Shown: positions 27,618-38,440 of the stretch, in pieces
How positions within the stretch are numbered: the first letter of the stretch is position 1
Layout of the letters: every line of letters begins with the position of its first letter
Assembly: GCF_009763255.1 (NCBI RefSeq)
Contig: NZ_WSJB01000019.1
Span: forward strand, 62,001 to 126,000
Direction of reading: 5' to 3'
DNA length: 64,000 bases
Source of the DNA: Bordetella sp. 02P26C-1
GTDB taxonomy: Bacteria > Pseudomonadota > Gammaproteobacteria > Burkholderiales > Burkholderiaceae_B
Position numbers and translations under genes: made by a program
Notes under the pieces: model-generated
What the model saw: only the letters and a program-made list of their open reading frames with translations
Databases searched by the model: none
What the model was told of the DNA's origin: nothing

Positions 27618-29501
27618 TCAGTGTTTCTGCTCGGGTTTCCAGACAGTGCCGATCGACAGGCTGGTGAGCTTTTTCTTGCGGCCGTACCACAAGTTAGCCA
27701 GCGCGCGCACGCCGACCACCGATGAGAACATCGAAGTCAGAATACCCAGGCAGTGCACCACGGCGAAGCCGCGAATCGGACCGGAACCAAACGCCAGCAG
27801 CGCCACGCCCACGATCAGGGTGGTGAGGTTCGAGTCCAGAATCGTGCCCCACGCCCGTTCGAAACCGTGATGGATCGCCTGCTGCGGCGTGGCGCCGTTA
27901 CGCAGTTCTTCACGAATCCGCTCGTTGATGAGCACGTTTGAGTCAATCGCCATACCGAGCGTCAGAGCGATAGCGGCGATACCCGGCAGCGTCAGCGTCG
28001 CCTGCAGCATCGACAACAGCGCCAATAGCAGCAACACGTTCATCGTCAGGCCGATGGCCGAGAAAACGCCGAACAAGTGGTAGTACAGAATGATGAACAC
28101 GACGATGGCCAGGAAGCCATACAGCGTGGAGTCAAAGCCCTTTTCGATGTTCTCCGCGCCCAGGCTGGGGCCGATGGTGCGCTCTTCGATGATGGACATC
28201 GGGGCGGCCAAGGCGCCCGCGCGCAGCAGTAGCGCCGTGTCGGCGGCTTGCTCGGCGGTCATGCTGCCGGAAATCTGTACTTGACCACCGGCGATCTCGC
28301 TGCGGATGACCGGGGCGGTGACGACTTCGCCCTTGCCGTTTTCGAACAGCAAGATGGCCATGCGCTTGCCCACGTTATCGCGCGTGATGTCGCGGAAAAT
28401 ACGCGCGCCCTTGCCATCCAGGGTCAGGTGCACGGCGGCTTGCTGGGTTTGCGAGTCGCGGCCCGGCTGGGCGTCCTGCAGGTTTTCACCCGTGAGCACG
28501 ACCTGACGGCGCACCAGAATGGGACGGCCATCGCGGTCGTTGTAACGCTCCAGCCCAAACGGCACGGTGCCGCCCATCAGCGCAGATTGCGCCGCGGGCG
28601 AGTCGTCCACCATGCGGATTTCCAGGGTGGCGGTCCGGCCCAGCAGTTCCTTGGCCTTGGCCACATCCTGCACGCCCGGCAACTGGACGATGATGCGATC
28701 CGAGCCTTGTTGCTGGATCACCGGTTCAGCCACGCCCAGTTCGTTAATCCGGTTGTGCAAGGTGTTGATGTTCTGCTTGAGCGCCGATTCTTGCACGCGA
28801 GCCACGGCGGTGGGACTCAGCATGCCGGTCAGCGTGAAGCGATTGTTTTCCTCGCCGGTCGTGAACTCCAGGTCAACGAGCCGGCCGCGCAATGCGCTCT
28901 CGGCACGATCACGCTCGCTGGCGGTGGCAAACGTGGCAACGACGGAGTCACCCACGCGCTCGACGCCCTGCGCCGGTATTTTTTGATCCCGCAGCGTGGT
29001 GCGCACGTCGGCGGCCAGCGAGTCGTAGCGGGCTTGCAGCGCGCCCTGCATATCGACTTGCAGTAGGAAGTGCACGCCGCCACGCAAATCCAGACCCAGG
29101 TACATCGGCTTGGGCTCGAACCACCCCAGCGCGCGCATCCACGGCGGCGAAGCGGGCAGCAGGTTAAGCGCCACGGTGTATTGCGGGTCGTCCTGATTCG
29201 GGTTCAACGACCGATCGAGCAGGTCACGCGCCTGGAGCTGAATATCGGTCGACGCGAAGCGGGCGCGTATCGTGCCCAGCGTGCCGTTTTGTTCGTAATA
29301 GACGCTCTCGGGCGCAATATGGCCGGCAGTCAGAATCTGGTCGATCCGGCCGAGCATGGCTTCGTCGACTTTGATCGTGGCCTTGGCGCTCGACACCTGC
29401 ACGGCGGGGGACTCGCCGTAGAAATTGGGCAGGGTATAAAGCAGGCCGATAATGACCGCGACCAGCACCGTGATGTACTTCCAGAGAGGATAGCGGTTCA
29501 T
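27618..29501 (-). CDS. secD: Protein translocase subunit SecD
   Basis: 627-residue partner of SecF. The N-terminal helix (MNRYPLWKYITVLVAVIIG) is followed by a large periplasmic region with the LGLDLRGGVHFLLQVDM motif and the P1 head, and then by five helices with LGMAIDSNVLINERIREEL and GSGPIRGFAV. Length is typical for proteobacteria. Located between yajC and secF, all leftward, with a 66-bp gap to yajC that holds a GC-rich hairpin. Confidence 0.96.
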   Translation of the reverse strand: MNRYPLWKYITVLVAVIIGLLYTLPNFYGESPAVQVSSAKATIKVDEAMLGRIDQILTAGHIAPESVYYEQNGTLGTIRARFASTDIQLQARDLLDRSLNPNQDDPQYTVALNLLPASPPWMRALGWFEPKPMYLGLDLRGGVHFLLQVDMQGALQARYDSLAADVRTTLRDQKIPAQGVERVGDSVVATFATASERDRAESALRGRLVDLEFTTGEENNRFTLTGMLSPTAVARVQESALKQNINTLHNRINELGVAEPVIQQQGSDRIIVQLPGVQDVAKAKELLGRTATLEIRMVDDSPAAQSALMGGTVPFGLERYNDRDGRPILVRRQVVLTGENLQDAQPGRDSQTQQAAVHLTLDGKGARIFRDITRDNVGKRMAILLFENGKGEVVTAPVIRSEIAGGQVQISGSMTAEQAADTALLLRAGALAAPMSIIEERTIGPSLGAENIEKGFDSTLYGFLAIVVFIILYYHLFGVFSAIGLTMNVLLLLALLSMLQATLTLPGIAAIALTLGMAIDSNVLINERIREELRNGATPQQAIHHGFERAWGTILDSNLTTLIVGVALLAFGSGPIRGFAVVHCLGILTSMFSSVVGVRALANLWYGRKKKLTSLSIGTVWKPEQKH

Positions 29502-29533
29502 TGGCAGCTAGTTCATGCGAGGTAACGGAAAAC

Positions 29534-29556
29534 GGCCCCCTGGAACACAGGGGGCC
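29534..29556 (-). other. GC-rich hairpin between yajC and secD
   Basis: GGCCCCCTG (29534-29542) pairs perfectly with CAGGGGGCC (29548-29556), loop of five bases. On the transcribed strand a short GTTTTCC follows. It may attenuate or protect the transcript between yajC and secD. Confidence 0.5.
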
Positions 29557-29567
29557 GGGTCAGACAC

Positions 29568-29912
29568 TTACAGGGACTTGATAGTTCCCTTGGGCAGCAC
29601 GGTCGAGACCGAGGTTTTCTGCACCAGGATTTCCACGGGCTTGTCGGCCAGTTCGGCGACTTCCAGCGTGAGGTAGGTGTCGGTCACCTTGGAGACTTTG
29701 CCCAACAGGCCGCCAGCGGTGAGGACTTCGTCGCCCTTGGCCAGGTTGGCAACCAGGTTGCGGTGTTCTTTCTGACGCTTCATCTGCGGACGGATCATCA
29801 AGAAATAGAGGATCACGAACATCAGCACGATGGGCAGCATGCCCATCAGCGCGCCACCCCCTTCGGGGGCAGCCTGGGCCAGAATGACGCCGGCGGTATC
29901 GAGAACGGACAT
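29568..29912 (-). CDS. yajC: Preprotein translocase subunit YajC
   Basis: 114-residue small membrane protein of the SecDF-YajC complex. One membrane helix (MLPIVLMFVILYFLMIRPQ, about residues 24-42) is followed by a cytoplasmic domain with EHRNLVANLAKGDEVLTAGG. The N-terminal 20 residues are Ala/Gly-rich. It lies between tgt and secD in the standard order. Confidence 0.95.
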   Translation of the reverse strand: MSVLDTAGVILAQAAPEGGGALMGMLPIVLMFVILYFLMIRPQMKRQKEHRNLVANLAKGDEVLTAGGLLGKVSKVTDTYLTLEVAELADKPVEILVQKTSVSTVLPKGTIKSL

Positions 29913-30025
29913 GGAAAATCTCCTGATTGAATGGTTCGGGTCGAATTATGAAAGGTTGTTGTAGGCGCCCGTCCCCCGCGCGAGCCTTGGACCGGGCAAG
30001 CCGACTATTGTAGCGAGGTTATTCG

Positions 30026-32219
<2,194 letters not shown>

Positions 32220-32352
32220 GCGAGGACATTCAGGTAAGGCGCCAGGACGCCGCCCGACTAAGCAGGGCGGAGGGCGCGGATTGGGGCATATTGTATCGGC
32301 AGGTTGAGTATGCTTGCGGTTTCGATCTTATTCGTATCGCGGCGGGCAAAGC

Positions 32353-33816
32353 ATGACAAGTTGGATCAGCCAGAGCAGAAAGCGCATCACCCGATGGATG
32401 GGGGCGGGCGTAGTGCTATTCGCGAGTTTCGCGGCGATAGTTCCAGGGTTTGCGCGCGCCCAGGATGCGATGCCCGCCGAGCTCGCCAGCACCTGGAAGG
32501 CATCAGGCTTGCCCGACTCCGCGCTATCGGTCGTCGTGCAGGAACTCGGTGGCCCGCGCCTGATGGCAATCAACGCCGACGAGCCGCGCAATCCGGCCTC
32601 GGTCATGAAACTGGTCACCACCTGGGCGGCGCTGTCTGAGCTGGGCCCGAATTACATCTGGCGCACCGACTTTCTGATCGAGCCCGGCGACCGCTATAAC
32701 ACCGATGGCGTGCTCAAAGGGCCGCTTTACCTGCGTGCGGGCGGCGATCCGTATCTGATGATGAAAGATCTGTGGGTCCTTTTGCGCGAGCTGCGTTTGC
32801 GTGGCGTGAAGATGATCAACGATCTGGTGGTTGATCGCAGTATTTTTGGCGACGTGTCCATTGACCCCGGCGCTTTCGATGGCGCGGGGGATCGCGCCTA
32901 TAACGCCAGCCCGGACGCGTTCATGGTGGGCTTTGGCGCACTGCGCTTGCTCTTCGCCCCGGACCCTGTCGCGCAAAAATGGATTCCCGTGATCGATCCT
33001 CCCTTGCCGGGGCTGCGGCTGGAGGGACAGGTGAATTGGAGTACCGCGCGCTGCCCGGGGCCCCCTGCGGTCACGACCGAGCCGGTGTTGACCCAGCAGG
33101 GCGTCACGATCCGTTTAGGAGGCACCGTCGCGGGATCCTGTGGCGAATTCAGCCTGTATCGCCTGGCGCTGTCGCAACCCGAACTCGCCGAAGCGCTGTT
33201 TCGCCTGCTGTGGCGCGAACTGGGTGGCTCGTTCACCGGCAAGGTCCGCGCGGGCAAGGTGCCGGCCGATGCGGTCGTGCTCGCCTCGCATGAATCCCCG
33301 CCTCTGACCGAAGCGATCCGCCAGATCAACAAGCAAAGCAACAATGTCATGGCGCGCACGGTGCTGCTCACGCTGGGCGCCGAGCGCGGCGCTCGACCCG
33401 CCACGCCGCAGACCAGCGAAATCGTCGCCAAGTCGGTGCTGGCGTCGCAGGGCTTAAGCATGCCGGAACTGATTCTGGATAATGGTTCCGGCCTGTCGCG
33501 CAATGGCCAGGTGTCGGCGCAAAGTCTGGCCTCGATGCTGACGGCCGCATGGCAGTCTCCGTTGATGCCCGAATTCATGTCCTCGCTCGCAATCGCCGGG
33601 ATCGACGGCACGATGCGCCGCCGCCTGCGCGACGATGGAACCTTGGGCATGGCGCATTTGAAAACGGGTTCGCTGCGCGACGTGCGAGCGGTAGCCGGCT
33701 ATGTACAGGGCGCCAGTGGCAAGCGCTACGTCGTGGTCAGCATGGTCAATGATCCCAAGGCAGCGGCGGTCCGGGCGTTTAACGATGCGCTGATCGGTTG
33801 GTTGACGTCGAAATAG
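32353..33816 (+). CDS. dacB: D-alanyl-D-alanine carboxypeptidase/endopeptidase PBP4 (DacB)
   Basis: 487-residue periplasmic peptidoglycan hydrolase of the S13 family; trims pentapeptides and cuts cross-links. A signal peptide (RKRITRW, hydrophobic core, cleavage near ARA-QD about residue 36) is followed by SVMK with nucleophile Ser83 and Lys86, the SNN of the KQSNNVMA motif, and KTGS near the C-terminus. The large insertion between SxxK and SxN typical of PBP4 is present. The ATG at 32353 is chosen over an in-frame ATG at 32314 because only the shorter form begins with a normal signal peptide. Divergent from queA. Confidence 0.93.
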   Translation: MTSWISQSRKRITRWMGAGVVLFASFAAIVPGFARAQDAMPAELASTWKASGLPDSALSVVVQELGGPRLMAINADEPRNPASVMKLVTTWAALSELGPNYIWRTDFLIEPGDRYNTDGVLKGPLYLRAGGDPYLMMKDLWVLLRELRLRGVKMINDLVVDRSIFGDVSIDPGAFDGAGDRAYNASPDAFMVGFGALRLLFAPDPVAQKWIPVIDPPLPGLRLEGQVNWSTARCPGPPAVTTEPVLTQQGVTIRLGGTVAGSCGEFSLYRLALSQPELAEALFRLLWRELGGSFTGKVRAGKVPADAVVLASHESPPLTEAIRQINKQSNNVMARTVLLTLGAERGARPATPQTSEIVAKSVLASQGLSMPELILDNGSGLSRNGQVSAQSLASMLTAAWQSPLMPEFMSSLAIAGIDGTMRRRLRDDGTLGMAHLKTGSLRDVRAVAGYVQGASGKRYVVVSMVNDPKAAAVRAFNDALIGWLTSK

Positions 33817-33956
33817 CCGACACAGTGGCTGTACTTGCCGCTGCCCGCGAATCGTACCGTGCGCGCGGCATCGGTCGTATCCGTTGCGGGCGCGCTAAAA
33901 TTCCACGGAATTGCCCTGGCCGCTACGCCACCCCCTGTTTTTGGAGACCTTCGCAC

Positions 33957-34595
33957 ATGCCCGTGCATGAAATTCGTCACCCGCTGATTCGCCACAAGCT
34001 TGGCATCATGCGTCGCGCTGACCTCAGCACCAAGAGTTTTCGCGAGTTGTCCCAGGAAGTCGGCGCGCTGCTGACCTATGAGGCTTCCAAGGACCTGCCG
34101 CTGGCGCCTGCCACCATCGAAGGCTGGTGTGGCAGTGTCGAGGTCGAAAAAATCGCCGGTAAAAAAGTTACCGTCGTGCCGATTTTGCGCGCCGGTATCG
34201 GCATGCTCGATGGCGTACTGAGCCTGATTCCCGGCGCGAAGGTGAGCGTGGTCGGTGTGGCCCGTAACGAGGAAACCCTGCAGGCCCACACCTATCTGGA
34301 ACGGCTGGTTGGCGAACTCGATCAGCGTCTGGCGCTCATCGTTGACCCGATGTTGGCTACCGGCGGATCGATGCTCGCCACGATCGATATGCTCAAACGC
34401 GCCGGCTGCCGCGAGATCCGCGCACTGGTGCTGGTCGCCGCACCCGTTGGCATCAAGGCCGTGCTGGATCGTCACCCCGACGTCAATATCTACACCGCGT
34501 CGATCGATGAGGGCCTTAATGAGGACGGCTACATCGTGCCGGGCCTGGGCGATGCCGGCGACCGTATTTTTGGCACCACGCAGAAGCAGGTATAA
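33957..34595 (+). CDS. upp: Uracil phosphoribosyltransferase
   Basis: 212 residues; salvages uracil with PRPP to UMP. The PRPP-binding motif is [17 protein letters not shown], and the uracil-binding end is [16 protein letters not shown]. The ATG at 33957 has GGAGA about nine bases upstream and begins [16 protein letters not shown], as in the family; the frame extends further upstream but overlaps dacB. Convergent with cysG. Confidence 0.96.
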   Translation: MPVHEIRHPLIRHKLGIMRRADLSTKSFRELSQEVGALLTYEASKDLPLAPATIEGWCGSVEVEKIAGKKVTVVPILRAGIGMLDGVLSLIPGAKVSVVGVARNEETLQAHTYLERLVGELDQRLALIVDPMLATGGSMLATIDMLKRAGCREIRALVLVAAPVGIKAVLDRHPDVNIYTASIDEGLNEDGYIVPGLGDAGDRIFGTTQKQV

Positions 34596-34602
34596 CGGGT
34601 TC

Positions 34603-34622
34603 GGCGCGCGTCATGGCGCGCC
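34603..34622. terminator. Short GC hairpin between upp and cysG
   Basis: GGCGCGC (34603-34609) pairs with GCGCGCC (34616-34622) around a 6-base loop; TTAA follows, whose TTA is the cysG stop. Likely the shared transcription end of the converging genes. Confidence 0.45.
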
Positions 34623-36038
34623 TTAAGCCGCCAGCGCCACGCGGCGACCTTCCTCGTATTGGCCGAACCAATGCAGCTCGCGCGCAAGCGCCGCGACTTC
34701 ACCTACAACGAGCAAAGCCGGCGCCTTGACGTCGTGGCTACGCGCCACGGCGGCCAGCTCGTCTAGCCGGCCAGCGATGACACGCTGCTGTGGCCGGCTG
34801 CCGTTTTCGATCAACGCGAAAGGCGTGGCTGGCGAGCGGCCGTGACCGATCAGCCGCGCAGTCAAATTCTCGAGTTGTCCCACGCCCATATAGAACGCTA
34901 GCGTCTGATGGGCGCGGGCCAGGCCTGTCCAATCCAGGTTGTCTTCCTCGTCACGGCAATGTGCGGTCACCAGACGCACCGACTGCGCATGGTCGCGATG
35001 GGTGAGCGGAATCCCCGCGTAGGCCGCGCAGGCCAGCGCGGCGGTGATCCCGGGCACGACCTCGTAACGCACGCCGTGCGCGCGCAGATGCTCCAGCTCT
35101 TCGCCACCCCGGCCAAAGATAAACGCGTCACCGCCCTTTAGACGCACCACACGCTGTCCAGCCTGGGCATGTTCGACCAATAACGCGTGGATCCGCGCCT
35201 GCGTGGCGTTGTGATCCTCACCGGGCAGCTTGCCAACGGGAATGCGCTCCGCATCGCGACGCGCCAGCGACATGACGGCGGGGCTGACGAGCCGGTCGTA
35301 CAAAATAACGTCGGCCTCGTTCAGTGCGCGCAGTGCCTTGAGCGTCAGCAACCCCGGATCGCCAGGACCCGCACCGACCAGAACCACGCTGCCCTGACTG
35401 CACGCTTGCGGCTGATCCAGTTCCGCCTTCAGCAGCCGCTCGGCCTCGGCGGGTTGCTGTTGCCGCAGCGCCGTGGCGACCGGGCCGTCCATGAGCCAGT
35501 CGTAGAAACGGCGCCGCTGCTTTAAGTCGGGGCGGCGCTCGCGGATCCGGGCGCGATGGCGCGCGGCCAGCATAGCAAGTGTGCCCAACGAATGATCGAA
35601 CAGCGACTCGATGCGTTCGCGTAAACGCCGGGCCAGCACGGGCGCGACGCCAGATGACGAAATCGCGACGATCAGTGGCGATCGATCCACAATGGCCGGC
35701 ACCTGAAACGCAGACAGTTCGGCATCATCCACGACATTGCTGAAGATTCGCCTTGCCTCGGCAGCGGCGGACACAGCGGCATTCACGGCGCGGTCATCCG
35801 TGGCCGCGATGGCCAACCAGGCATCGTCTAGCCATTCCGGCTCAAACGCACCCACGACCAGGCGGATGCGGCCCTCGGCGGCGAGTTCGGCCAGCTCGGG
35901 GATGAACTGCGGCGCGCCGACCAGCACATCGGCAGACGCTTCCAGTAGTACCTGTACCTTGCGCGCCGCGACCTCGCCGCCGCCCACAACAAGCACGCGA
36001 CGGCCCTGCAAATCGGCAAATAGGGGGAAAAGCTTCAT
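34623..36038 (-). CDS. cysG: Siroheme synthase CysG
   Basis: 471-residue fusion. Residues 1-210 are the precorrin-2 dehydrogenase/ferrochelatase part ([27 protein letters not shown] with the NAD-binding GGGxVA), and residues about 215-460 are uroporphyrinogen-III C-methyltransferase (SUMT), with [17 protein letters not shown] and YDRLVSP. Makes siroheme for sulfite/nitrite reductase. Start ATG 36038. A sigma-70-like promoter and a small hairpin (36053-36067) lie upstream. No cys reductase genes are adjacent in the window. Confidence 0.95.
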   Translation of the reverse strand: MKLFPLFADLQGRRVLVVGGGEVAARKVQVLLEASADVLVGAPQFIPELAELAAEGRIRLVVGAFEPEWLDDAWLAIAATDDRAVNAAVSAAAEARRIFSNVVDDAELSAFQVPAIVDRSPLIVAISSSGVAPVLARRLRERIESLFDHSLGTLAMLAARHRARIRERRPDLKQRRRFYDWLMDGPVATALRQQQPAEAERLLKAELDQPQACSQGSVVLVGAGPGDPGLLTLKALRALNEADVILYDRLVSPAVMSLARRDAERIPVGKLPGEDHNATQARIHALLVEHAQAGQRVVRLKGGDAFIFGRGGEELEHLRAHGVRYEVVPGITAALACAAYAGIPLTHRDHAQSVRLVTAHCRDEEDNLDWTGLARAHQTLAFYMGVGQLENLTARLIGHGRSPATPFALIENGSRPQQRVIAGRLDELAAVARSHDVKAPALLVVGEVAALARELHWFGQYEEGRRVALAA

Positions 36039-36078
36039 GAATGATCAGCCTGGCGGGACGAGCCCGCATACAGGTTCG

Positions 36079-36107
36079 ATCATAGGGAGGCGGTATCCTG
36101 CCTACAA
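36079..36107 (-). promoter_or_regulatory. Possible sigma-70 promoter of cysG
   Basis: On the reverse strand TTGTAG (36102-36107) and TATGAT (36079-36084) are separated by 17 bases. The -10 matches consensus at five of six positions, the -35 at three. It is 41 bases from the cysG start, with the hairpin GCGGG-ctcgt-CCCGC in the leader. Confidence 0.45.
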
Positions 36108-36158
36108 CGTCTGATTTTTTGGATTGATATAGCTGTGAGTGATTAAGCGCTAAAGGAG

Positions 36159-36276
36159 CACCGGTGGGGACTACGACGGCCTAGGCAGCGGCCCTGGCGC
36201 GTTCCGTGCCGTAACCCCCTTTGCAACCGGCTCGAATTACACACGGCTTGAAACGCGGCGTCTCGGGAAACCGGTG
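36159..36276 (+). other. Possible structured leader or small RNA of unknown class
   Basis: Nested inverted repeats occur in the 275-bp gap before the secreted protein gene: CACCGGT (36159-36165) with ACCGGTG (36270-36276), and inside it GGGG (36166-36169) with CCCC (36215-36218) and ACGGC (36176-36180) with GCCGT (36208-36212). The stretch has no convincing open frame. It could be an RNA element of the downstream gene or an independent small RNA; no known class fits well. Confidence 0.3.
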
Positions 36277-36313
36277 TAGCATCCTTTATCTCTTTCTTTA
36301 GTCTGGAGTCCCG

Positions 36314-37042
36314 GTGGCGGCGAAATCCTTTTCTTTATGGCTGCTGGCAGCCTGTGCCGGCGTGACGACCAACGCCATGGCAGGGGTATGCGATGCCCCA
36401 TTCATGCACAACGGCGGCGCCGTGCAATTGACCGGCACGGGGAACCTCAAACTCGGCGCCGATCTGAGCTTCTCGGACGTCTCAAAGACCGATGCCACCA
36501 ACTGCCGCGCCCGTGTGCGGGGCGACGCAACGTTCAGCTACGCGGGATTGCCGCCCAGCAAGTCCAAATTGGACTACCTGATGACAATCAAGCAGGGCCA
36601 AGCCAGCTTTGTCCGGTACGCCGATGCGGGAGAGCGTCCTTCCGGCGATGGGCAGTTCGATCTGCGCATGCTCGGGTTATTCGCCTATGACGGCAAAACG
36701 CTCAAAGCGGGGCAGCGCATGCCGGGGGCGACATATCGTCTCAATATCGGCAAGGCAGCTCCGGTAGGCGGGCAGCCGAGCACTGTGGTGCGCATTGGCG
36801 AGAAGACCGTGGGTTCGCGCGAGTCAATCGACACCGCGCTGGGTCGCAAAGCCTGCTGGCCGATCCGCTACACGCGCGACACGGATCCGACCATGGCGAC
36901 CTTTAAAGGCCTGAGCTTGCCGATTCCTGGCATGAATACCACGGTGACCGACTGGTTCTGCCCCGAGGTGGACCTGGTCATGCGCCAAGACATCGATCAG
37001 GGTGGCTTGAAATCCGCGGTGGAAATCACCAGTATCAAGTGA
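36314..37042 (+). CDS. Exported protein of unknown function with four cysteines
   Basis: 242 residues. A signal peptide is clear (MAAKSFSLWLLAACAGVTT, predicted cleavage after AMA at residue 23). The mature protein has four cysteines (GVCDAP, NCRARV, KACWP, WFCPEV), which suggests two disulfides in the periplasm, and mostly beta-prone sequence. The GTG start at 36314 is supported by GGAG seven bases upstream; no ATG is placed as well. No enzymatic motif is seen. Neighbours (cysG, envelope trio) give no direct clue. Proteins like this are common lineage-specific unknowns. Confidence 0.7.
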   Translation: MAAKSFSLWLLAACAGVTTNAMAGVCDAPFMHNGGAVQLTGTGNLKLGADLSFSDVSKTDATNCRARVRGDATFSYAGLPPSKSKLDYLMTIKQGQASFVRYADAGERPSGDGQFDLRMLGLFAYDGKTLKAGQRMPGATYRLNIGKAAPVGGQPSTVVRIGEKTVGSRESIDTALGRKACWPIRYTRDTDPTMATFKGLSLPIPGMNTTVTDWFCPEVDLVMRQDIDQGGLKSAVEITSIK

Positions 37043-37162
37043 CGGCTTGCGCTACAAACCACCGTTCATATTTAGTTGCCAGCCAGTTGGCGCCGCTGCT
37101 GCGGTTTTTGTAACAGGCTGGTATGATCAACTTGTCATCGACTTACTTCATAAGGAGCTCTT

Positions 37163-37480
37163 ATGCTGACACGACGTTCGGACGACGCTGCGAAAGAAAA
37201 ACTCATCGACAGCGTGAAAAGCAGCTTGAACGATGCGGAAGAACTCCTGCGCGAGGCGGCCGCTAGTTCGGGTGATAAAGCCTCGGAATTGCGCGATCGC
37301 GCGATGGCTTCCCTGCGACGCACCCGCGAAGCCCTCTACGACGCGCAGGATGCGGTCATGGAGCGCGGCCGCAAGGCTGCGCGTGCGACTGACGACTATG
37401 TGCACGACAATCCATGGCAGGCCATCGGGCTGGCTGGCGTGGCCGGTCTGCTCCTGGGTCTTTTGATTTCGCGTCGTTAA
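37163..37480 (+). CDS. DUF883/ElaB-YqjD-type membrane-anchored protein
   Basis: 105 residues. A charged helical part (residues 1-80, with LIDSVKSSLNDAEELLREAA and regularly spaced Arg/Glu) leads to the family signature YVHDNPWQAIGLAGVAGLLLG and one C-terminal membrane helix (about 85-103) ending in SRR. E. coli YqjD and ElaB, with the same build, bind ribosomes at the membrane in stationary phase. AAGGAG precedes the ATG. First of a three-gene set matching E. coli yqjD-yqjE-yqjK. Confidence 0.88.
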   Translation: MLTRRSDDAAKEKLIDSVKSSLNDAEELLREAAASSGDKASELRDRAMASLRRTREALYDAQDAVMERGRKAARATDDYVHDNPWQAIGLAGVAGLLLGLLISRR

Positions 37481-37519
37481 TAGCCGGGGCCGGCTTCGAC
37501 AGCCGGCCGGCTCTCGACT

Positions 37520-38002
37520 ATGGGATTACGTACCTCTGTTAGCGGCGTGGCCAGCAGTCTCATCGGGCTGCTGCGCACACGTCTGGAATTGCTCGCGCTG
37601 GAAGCAGCCGAGGAAAAAACGCGCCTGGTCAAAGTGCTGGGGATGGCATTTGCAGCGTTGCTGTTCGTGACGCTCGCCGTGCTGGTGTTTACCGTAATGG
37701 TCGCCGTGGCGTTCTGGCCGACCGAGAACCGCTATATGGCCCTGGGTGTGTTGGCGGCGGTATACGCGGTCCTAGGCATCGGCTTGCTACTCGCGTTACG
37801 CCGTCAATTGCTTTTCGGCCCGGTGCCATTCGCGGCAACGATCGAAGAGCTGGGCCGCGACGCCGATTTGCTGGCTCGCGTACGTGCCGCGCGCGAAGAG
37901 GGTGACGAGGATTCGGACGACGCCTCTGATGAGGGCGTTGCACACAGTGAGCAAAGCGCGCGCGCCCGCCGTGTCGCGGCAGCGCGTCAGGTGGGGAGCT
38001 GA
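37520..38002 (+). CDS. YqjE-like membrane protein (phage holin superfamily III)
   Basis: 160 residues. The N-terminal amphipathic segment (SGVASSLIGLLRTRLELLALEAAEEK) and two membrane helices (about 39-66 and 72-93) match the YqjE/PF07332 family, followed by a cytoplasmic charged tail of about 60 residues rich in Asp/Glu and Arg. The 'holin' name is only by superfamily; no lysis genes are here. It follows the DUF883 gene by 39 bp and precedes the third member by three bases. Confidence 0.85.
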   Translation: MGLRTSVSGVASSLIGLLRTRLELLALEAAEEKTRLVKVLGMAFAALLFVTLAVLVFTVMVAVAFWPTENRYMALGVLAAVYAVLGIGLLLALRRQLLFGPVPFAATIEELGRDADLLARVRAAREEGDEDSDDASDEGVAHSEQSARARRVAAARQVGS

Positions 38003-38005
38003 TCT

Positions 38006-38362
38006 ATGTCCAAATCACCTGCAATCGAACGCGCCGTACGGATCGAGTTGCTGCGCGCACGCGCAGCCCTCGAACGCGAGTCGCTTGCTTACGATATCGC
38101 GGCGACCACGCGCTCGTTGTCTCCGGGCAACCTCGTCAAACGCTGGATACCCAGCGTCGGGCGCAGCAATGTGACGGGGCTGCTCTGGCAGGGCGTGTCC
38201 CTGGCGCGGCGCTATCCCGTGATCAGCTCCACCGTGTCCGCTTTTTTGATGAAACGGGGCAAAAAGCTTGGCCTGCTCAAACTGGCCGGCGGTGCGTTCT
38301 TGGGCTGGCAAGCGTTCCGGGCCTGGCGGCACGCGAGCGACGCTGCGTCTCGGGACGTCTGA
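38006..38362 (+). CDS. YqjK-like small protein, third gene of the envelope trio
   Basis: 118 residues, basic (many Arg), with an N-terminal helix IERAVRIELLRARAALERESLAYD and a weak hydrophobic segment near residues 88-103 (LLKLAGGAFLGWQAF). By position it corresponds to yqjK in the yqjD-yqjE-yqjK set, though the sequence match to E. coli cannot be shown by eye. Starts three bases after the upstream stop, so it is co-translated. Function unknown. Confidence 0.75.
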   Translation: MSKSPAIERAVRIELLRARAALERESLAYDIAATTRSLSPGNLVKRWIPSVGRSNVTGLLWQGVSLARRYPVISSTVSAFLMKRGKKLGLLKLAGGAFLGWQAFRAWRHASDAASRDV

Positions 38363-38389
38363 AGGAAAATTCTGACTAAGCTGTGAACG

Positions 38390-38418
38390 GCGCCCCAGGC
38401 TTGATAAGCCTGGGGCGC
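38390..38418 (+). terminator. Strong hairpin after the envelope trio
   Basis: GCGCCCCAGGCTT (38390-38402) pairs perfectly with AAGCCTGGGGCGC (38406-38418), loop GAT. The 13-bp stem is followed by GCTCCTCTCT, only weakly T-rich. It probably ends the trio's transcript before the next gene. Confidence 0.6.
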
Positions 38419-38440
38419 GCTCCTCTCTGGGCAGTTTGAG

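Noticed and set aside
36264-36283. GGGAAACCGGTGTAGCATCC resembling the core of a cobalamin riboswitch
   Set aside because: The following CCCGCCACTG-type segment and the usual downstream pairing are missing, and the gene is not a B12 gene.
36121-36300. Possible 6S RNA
   Set aside because: The closing stem and central bubble of 6S could not be matched; only local inverted repeats are present.
37520-38002. Phage holin, suggesting a prophage
   Set aside because: The sequence and neighbours fit the YqjE envelope group; no phage genes are near.
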